From Zygaena filipendulae (Eukaryota > Arthropoda > Insecta > Lepidoptera > Zygaenidae), in NCBI GenBank assembly GCA_907165275.2, contig OU015655.1:11978501-12042500 (forward strand): 64,000 nucleotides of DNA, in the 5' to 3' direction. Positions 57,570 through 64,000 of this stretch are shown here, in pieces. Position 1 is the first letter of the stretch. The number at the start of each line of letters is the position of its first letter. Under the pieces are notes generated by a model. It did not search any database and was not told the DNA's origin. It was given only the letters and a program-made list of their open reading frames with translations. Made by a program: the position numbers and the translations under genes.

Positions 57570-58060
57570 TACACCGTTTGCGAATATTTAAGAAGATCGG
57601 TTTCGCAGTTAGGTAAACCGTGAAAGCGCAACAAACAAACTAACATTCGCGTTTATACTATTAGTTATCTAGGATTGAGATGGATATTAGATACTGTAGA
57701 GATGATAAATATTTTTTTTCAAGAAAATTTTGAACAATAAATCTTAAACTAACAATAATATTAACGGTTAGCCTATATAGGTATATAAGTACGTACTTAT
57801 TAATCAATGATAGCAACCTACTTAAATAATATATATTTGTGTACAAAATTAAATTTCATATTTCGTTAATGTATTGTGATTTCTGACGGACATGTACTAC
57901 CTACCTAAATTAGGTAATCTGAATGAAAAGCTTCGTAACGGTTTTTTAAATATCGTAAATTTTGGAATTCGAAAAAAAAAAAACATAAATGTTTATTTTG
58001 TTAAAGTACGGTCTGGCATCACCGAATCATAAAGTGGCGGTCGAGGGTGGGGCACATCGC
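57570..58060. other. Intergenic, no gene seen
   Basis: AT-rich spacer with a Lep1 remnant near 57600-57665 (AACCGTGAAAGCGCAACAAAC) ahead of the candidate promoter. Confidence 0.4.
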
Positions 58061-58068
58061 TTATAAGA
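58061..58068 (+). promoter_or_regulatory. TATA-like box of candidate gene
   Basis: TTATAAGA about 95 bases before the ATG at 58157, followed by a GC-richer leader (GACTGCGCGCACCTCGCTTC) resembling a 5' untranslated region. Confidence 0.4.
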
Positions 58069-58156
58069 GTGCGATGCCTTTGTTGATGCGTTTGGTAGCT
58101 CGAGTTGACTGCGCGCACCTCGCTTCTTTAGCTGCCGGCTCATCACAGTTACCGGC

Positions 58157-61100
58157 ATGGCGAATAAAAGTAAGATTTTTTTATTTATTTTATTTATTTC
58201 TAAATAAATTTTAAATTTTCAAAATATTTAGGTCCTACATGTATTCTGCTTTGTTGATTTGAATTTCATGTGCAAACTCACGATTGCGCTTGTCCAAATA
58301 CCAGACGGCAGCCATTTTGTGATGCCATAATTCTTGGATTCTTCTAGATTCTTTTAGATGAACACGGGTCTATAACTAGAAAATCTTTGATTACTTGGCA
58401 TTGCTTGATTTATTGTTCCTGCGTAGTTTTTTTGCGAGCTTCTGTTTATTTTGTGAAGCAGGGTAAGCATTTTAAATGACTGATCGATCATCGTTATTTC
58501 TCAGATGTAGTGGTGACCATGTGGAGAACTCGGACGTATGAGCTCATTGAAAAATGGGTTTTGCTGGTCCAAAGTCAGGGAGGGGAAGCGTGTGGTCAAC
58601 TCGTCTTCGCAGATACACGGACATCAAGAACCGACTACGAGCACTTAGGTACGTTAGTAAGTGCCACGTATAAACGTATTTTATTATAACGTATTTTAAC
58701 GTATTTATTATATACGTATTTTATTATCATAAAGAGCTTTTATTTAACTTGCAATGTTCGTACCTAGGTATTTTCGAATTACTCGCTGGTATCAGATTAT
58801 GATGAGATTTGGCTTACCTATACATAAGCAAGTTCAGTGACAAAAGCTTGTTAAAGAAAAACTCTTCATCATTAGCTTTCTGACGTATAGGGTATACTGA
58901 TATGAATATGATTTTTGATACACAGATGTGAACTTAAATTGTTATGCTAATTGTGTCAGTTTTGTAGCGTGACCGCATTTAGCAAGTAAGATGTTGCCAT
59001 CTTTATTAAGATTTCTGAATTTAGAAGCTGAATTCAGAGTAGAGCAACAAGCTCTTGCAATCTATGCTACCTAATCCAATGCTTTCATTGTATAGTCTCC
59101 TCATTTTTGTATTTATTCGTGAGATTTCCCTTTTTATGCACTTATAATTATTTGTTATAGGCGCCTGCGTGGCGGTCGGTACGTGTCTCCGTGAAATATA
59201 ACTTCAGCTACCAATTTAGTTTTAAATTTTGGTTGATTTTATTCATATTGTCTTGTACATACATGGGTTTTTTTTTATTGGACTTGTACCTACATAGATT
59301 TTTTTTATATTTGACTTGTACATTTGTTGTATACCTACCTACAAGACTAGCTGTTCACTGCGGTTTCACCCACGTTAATTAGATAATATGGGAGTTTAGG
59401 CAGAAAGTTTCGCAGCTGACTGCCAGAGAGAAGGTAATCCTGACTGCTATTCTCCATAAACTACCTACCCTCCTGCCAAACAGATTCCTGCCAAACATGG
59501 TCCCGAAGTTAGCAAAGTTGAAATTCTATGAACATTAACGCATAGAAAACTAAGAAGCGGGATCTTTAAGTCACGTCGTGCTGACGTCAATTCCTCCAAT
59601 CGAAAGTCAAGTTTTGCCTGATCATCGTGAAATAACGATTCCGTTCCTTAGTTTTATACGGTAACGATCGTAATATATCAACGATCGTAATATATTAACG
59701 ATATTACCAAAACAAAACTGTGAAAATAATATCTGTGTCACATTTATTTTTGAGATTTCTTTAGATCCTGACGCTCGTTCAAAGGTTATAAGTTATCTTC
59801 TAAATAAGAGTAAAATCTTCATCTTTAAAATAATTAATCAGCGCGTTACGGAATTGCTTACGGCCGCACTCAGAGTCGACTTTAATGATTACTTAGTTAA
59901 GTATAGATTTTTAAAACAAAACTGCCGCAATCAGAGACGTTCAGTAAATTAATGTTAATTGGCATTGAATGAGATGTTACCTAATTAGTTAAATGCCAAT
60001 TAACATTAATTTATGAAACTTGTCTGATTGCGGCAGTTTTGTTTTAAAAATCTATACTTAACTAAGTAATCATTAAAATCGACTCTGAGTGCGGCGGTTA
60101 GAATATTAATTTAATATTTGACGTTTTAAAGTTTTCGTTTTGTTAATGTCGTTGTGACAGCGCGAGGGGGAGTTCAAATATTGAAAAAAAAAACTTTTAT
60201 ATTCTTTATACCTATTTTTGAACTTCAAATCGCTCTAGTGCTACTCATTGTTGCTTAGTAATTATCAGAAAGAAGGTAATCACTACGTGGTAATTAATGC
60301 CTTTCAGGCATCGATAGACTTGATTCAAAATTAGTGATTTTACGGATATTATAAAGAGGTAGGTAGTAATTACCGAAACGATTTAATAATTCTTTCAGTA
60401 ATAGGAAACCTAACTACCGCTGAGTGTTATAGGATATGTTGTAGTTTCCGAGGGAGTTCCGTGATGGCACGGGTGGAATAGCGCGGGAACGGCTATGGTA
60501 CGATTTATTTAGATTCAGATGGTAATTCTTTTAAAATTTTGACATATCTAATTGATAGGCAAGTAGGTAATTTCTTAGATTTATTTATTTTTGTTAAATG
60601 TAGATATATAGGTACTTAAGTTGTATATATTATATTAAGGTTTAGAAATTTGCTTACCTAATTTTCAAATAACAATCCAACCTCTCATCAAAAACAGCAT
60701 AGTTTATGTTTATATTGTAAGGTTTTCTTTGATAAATGTAGGTTTTAGCTTAATTGGGAAACAGTCGTTTTCTTAGATCTAGATAAGTTACAAAATATTT
60801 AAGTTTATATATTGTTTGGCTTAATTTTTAAGCAATATGTAGATGTAAGTTTTGTTTTCCTCACAATAGGTACTCCGCCCTCCACAGTTTATATATATTT
60901 TATGTTTATATTGTAAGGTTTTCTTTTTTAGATAAGTTTGTAACGAGGCGGGCGAGGCGAGTTGTAGCTTAAGTAATAGAGAAACAGTCGTTTCCTTAGA
61001 TCTAGATAACTTGTAACTTTAAGCAATAGATTAAGTTTTATCTATCACAATTCATGGCACACACACAGATCATGTACGTTTATTAGGTATTATAAGGTTT

Positions 61101-63747
61101 TGTTAGTTAGGTATTAATTTTGGCTTCATTATTATAGCGAAGCAAACATTTTCTTGTTAGGTGTAAGTTGTATATATTTAGGTTTAGAAATTTGTCTTTT
61201 CATTGTAAATATGTAAATATAAATTCACAAAAATATTGAGATCTTTTTCAATTATTTCCCCAGTCCTATGAAAACATGTACCTATATGATATGTAGGTAT
61301 GTTTTGTAATTAATTATTTTCAGTTTTCAGATTTTTTCCTTTGTGAAAGCCTAATAGTCTACCCTTGGTGCCAAATATCAAGGGGAATGATCAGTCACTC
61401 ACACACAAAAATGCCAGTTTTAAAAGTTAATAGGTAGGTATGAGCTACATTTATGAAATTTTGGATTCTAGGATTCTAGACAAGCTAAGGGGCTTTAGGT
61501 ACTCACAGGTAAAATCGGTTTCGAGTTGTGAAGGGGTCACAGAAGTAGCTCGAACTGGTCCGTGTAATATTACAATACATACAGCTGCTGCGTCGCCAGT
61601 TCCTTTTCCTTAACTTTCTTCTTAGAAAACTAAGCAGTTACCTAATTAAAGTTTTGATTGGATGACCAAGTGACATTCGTTACTTAGTTTTCTATGCGTT
61701 AACGATTGTAGAATGTCAATTTGGCTAGGGGGGCTATAGGCAGCATTTGGTCCAAACCCCGTCAATCACCTTTGTTCTGAATGCACTATGGCAGGCACAT
61801 TGTGACTATATTGAAAAGAACTTATACAATTTAAACACATCAGGGTTTGCATACGAAAATTAATCGGTATAAAAACCCTTTTATCTTATTTTTATTTACT
61901 GCTGCAAGAATTGACATAGAAATTAGAAAATGGTAGGTTACGTTCTAACCAAATATAAGTAAAAATTCGTAATGTTGACAAATTATGATTGATAATACAT
62001 ACGTATACCTACCTAGTCGTCTAATTAATATTATAAACTAGTTCTGCTTCGTGACTCTATTCTCATAGTCTCGTATTTGTATTTCCACTCTTTACTACGA
62101 CTGCATCTACTGCAAGCGATTTGCTGTTTTATTGAAAAGTTCCGTTCCCCGGCTCAGTAGATTTTAATCAAATTTTGATCTTTATATATGGAATCAAAAA
62201 GATTTAACTGTCAAATAAAAAAAAAACATCCCAATTGGTTGACCAGGTAAAAAATTATGCATGAATTTTTTCATAAAAAATACAGACGCAGTACATTTTC
62301 CGTTGCAATTGCAGCAACTTTTGACTTCATCTTCGACCATAATCCACCTATTTTATATTAACGCCTTAGTATGTCGGGTACTTGCCATCCATGTACTTGC
62401 CATCCAAATAAGTACCTACTTACGTTTTCATCACAAGTAGGTATTTAATTTTAAACAAAATTTCCCTTGACTTCATTTGATTTCAATCAATATGTCAAGG
62501 GATATCAGGATATCATAGTTTCCAAATCACTCCCACGTTGCACTCCTATGAGGTGCAAGGCGGGAGGTCACGACCGGGGATGACGGGTTATGAATGCACC
62601 AATAACCTTATTATTATATCCGATAGTGAGTTTTTTCGATCGTTTGTAACGCTTTCACGGCTTAACTACTCAACCGATTGTCATGAAATTTTGTATACAC
62701 GTCGTTAAGGGTAGCACAGAGGTCACATACCTACTTAACTATACTTTTTATCCGGGAATTCCCGCGGGATGTCCGAAATTGACGAGGGTAAAACTGCGGG
62801 AAACAGCTAGGTCTTGTATGATATTTTATTAGGTTTTTGGTGAAACCGCGATCAGAATAGGAAATATACATAGATATAACGCATTAAAGTTTAGAGTGGG
62901 GGCTCGTGACGTCACTAACCGCTATAAGCCCCCATACAAACTTCACCGGGTTGTGACCTCATGCGAAATTTCAACTCAATGTATCGCCGTTATTATTTGA
63001 TTACGTAAAAAAAGAAAAATACGTGTCCAAAATTAAGTCAACTAGCCCATTATAGATTGTGTTCTGGTACTAAACGTTTTAATATATCAATGAATGTATA
63101 CAATAATTTGTCACTGGTATTTAGCCCAAAACCCTCACCTCAGAATTTCATCACCTTAAAATCGGCCACTCCCTAATAAAGACAAATACCACTTTTAGGG
63201 TGACTTAATAATTAATCGTACCATGTCTCTTATATTACAAGAATATGTTTCAGTAACAGTTCAAAAATTGTATTAAAATAAAAACTTGTCGGTTCTCAAT
63301 TATATTTATTGCCTATGTAGTATTTACATGAAACAATCATACAAATAAAATCAAATAAAATAAAATCATTTTGTACAATGATATGATTAAAAATTGTTAT
63401 TATTACCTAGAGTTATAACTATTTCGTTACTATTTTTCGTGTACTATTTTATTTATTCAGAGCCTTTATCGTAGGCAGTGTGGGCTGGACCAAGGCGTGT
63501 GGCCCAAAATCTATTTACATACGTACATGATACCCAGAGGTAAGGTACTATATACACATTGATGGTAGGGACTCCCTAGGTACAATCCCCGTATCTGAAT
63601 GAGTTAAATTCATTAAATTTTTGATCTCGTACAGTAAAATTAAAATTTCAGATTTGCCTTTTTTCAGATAACAGATTGTACGCAGAGCCCATCGAAATAG
63701 AACTTTCCTCAAACAGTGCGCGGATATTCAAACCAATTAATTCATAA
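58157..63747 (+). CDS. Candidate small multi-exon gene, family unknown
   Basis: Proposed exons: 58157-58169 (MANK), 58505-58648, 59161-59178 and 63668-63747. All junctions are phase 1, with good acceptors and GTAAGA/GTACGT donors. Exon 2 is open only in the spliced frame (VVVTMWRTRTYELIEKWVLL...DYEHL). The 18-base third exon (GACVAV) can be skipped without a frame change. The last exon reads DNRLYAEPIEIELSSNSARI and stops at 63747. AATAAA at about 63945 is a plausible poly(A) signal. A further possible exon, 63461-63539 (CGLDQGVWPKIYLHTY), ends in phase 1 and joins the last exon, but enters in phase 0, so it needs another upstream exon or the weak donor after 59174. Real coding seems likely; the exact structure does not. 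Confidence 0.4.
59340..59380 (-). repeat. Lep1-like 3' end fragment
   Basis: CTAGCTGTTCACTGCGGTTTC and ACCCACGTTAATT, with nothing beyond. Confidence 0.6.
59505..59700. repeat. Diverged foldback MITE (35745 family) and short tandem
   Basis: GCATAGAAAACTAAGAAGCG and its inverted partner TTCCTTAGTTTTATACGGTA; then AACGATCGTAATATAT repeated twice at 59663-59697. Confidence 0.45.
59860..60100. mobile_element. Palindromic 240-bp MITE, full copy
   Basis: CGGCCGCACTCAGAGTCGAC to CTCTGAGTGCGGCGG; TTA flanks both ends. Confidence 0.9.
60600..61260 (+). repeat. Degenerate direct duplications
   Basis: TTATATTGTAAGGTTTTCTTT and GAAACAGTCGTTTxCTTAGATCTAGATAA occur in two units (60700-60800, 60900-61010). 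GGTTTAGAAATTTG occurs at 60640 and 61181. Within the last intron of the candidate gene. Confidence 0.65.
61618..61734. mobile_element. Foldback MITE (35745 family), right half
   Basis: TTAAAGTTTTGATTGGATGACCAAGTGAC... to GTCAATTTGGCTAGGGGGGC; the left arm is truncated. Confidence 0.65.
62636..62810 (+). mobile_element. Lep1-like Helitron
   Basis: TTTGTAACGCTTTCACGGC to AAACTGCGGGAAACAGCTAG. Confidence 0.7.
62860..63052 (+). mobile_element. TGACGTCA-family MITE, copy f
   Basis: CATTAAAGTTTAGAGTGGGG, then TGACGTCA at 62907-62914, CCCCCATACAAACTTCACCG and TTACGTAAAAAAAG. Both termini are lost. Confidence 0.7.
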
Positions 63748-64000
63748 CCAATTTCGTATAATTAATAATAATAAGTTTGCAAAGTATACAAATTATAATT
63801 GTGTAGATCTTCCTAATAAATACATTAGTCATTTAAAACATTTTGTTATAATCAGATGTAACTTTCACGCTTTACGTATTTTTGCTTTTTTTTCTGGGAT
63901 TCTATAGATGAATTCCTAAGCCAGATAGCATTCAGCCAAAAGGGCAATAAAAAAAATCCCTTTATCTATGTACTCGCGTAGAAGAGAAACTTATGGGAAA

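Overview
The window is insect nuclear DNA, almost certainly from a moth or butterfly (Lepidoptera). It is AT-rich, its genes have small exons with GT-AG introns, and more than thirty copies of one lepidopteran-type non-autonomous Helitron (Lep1-like: TCCTACTAATATTATAAA at the 5' end, a GC hairpin and CTAG at the 3' end) are scattered through introns and intergenic DNA. No bacterial, CRISPR or operon signal was seen. All gene models below were built by hand from reading frame, splice sites and phase, with no alignment.

Layout. 1-7759 (minus): a multi-exon cyclic nucleotide phosphodiesterase of the PDE10A type, running off the left edge. It has an N-terminal helix region, a degenerate first GAF domain, a canonical second GAF domain and the PDE catalytic domain. 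11333-15761 (plus): a complete five-exon mitochondrial solute carrier that looks like the thiamine pyrophosphate carrier. 17739-23888 (minus): a small secreted His/Val/Pro-rich, cuticle-like protein in three exons with a TATA promoter near 23985. 24000-39500: no convincing gene, only transposon remains, foldback elements and tandem repeats. 39511-41067: a complete Tc1-type transposon with intact terminal repeats and an uninterrupted DD34E transposase. 43136-54644 (plus): a ten-exon gene for a 339-residue four-transmembrane protein with a proline-rich cytoplasmic tail, family not recognised. 58157-63747 (plus): a candidate short multi-exon gene with a TATA-like box and a poly(A) signal, structure uncertain.

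The genes do not form a pathway. What unites the window is heavy mobile-element traffic: Lep1-like Helitrons, a palindromic 240-bp MITE (four copies), a MITE family several of whose copies carry the octamer TGACGTCA, a TTAA-flanked foldback, tRNA-derived SINEs and nested insertions. Several lie in introns close to splice sites. The points most worth checking are a GC-AG intron of 87 bases that stays open in frame in the phosphodiesterase, an inverted Helitron pair bracketing a skippable carrier exon, an 88-base near-perfect hairpin in a carrier intron, twin 45-base exons in the four-TM gene, and the unrecognised genes themselves.
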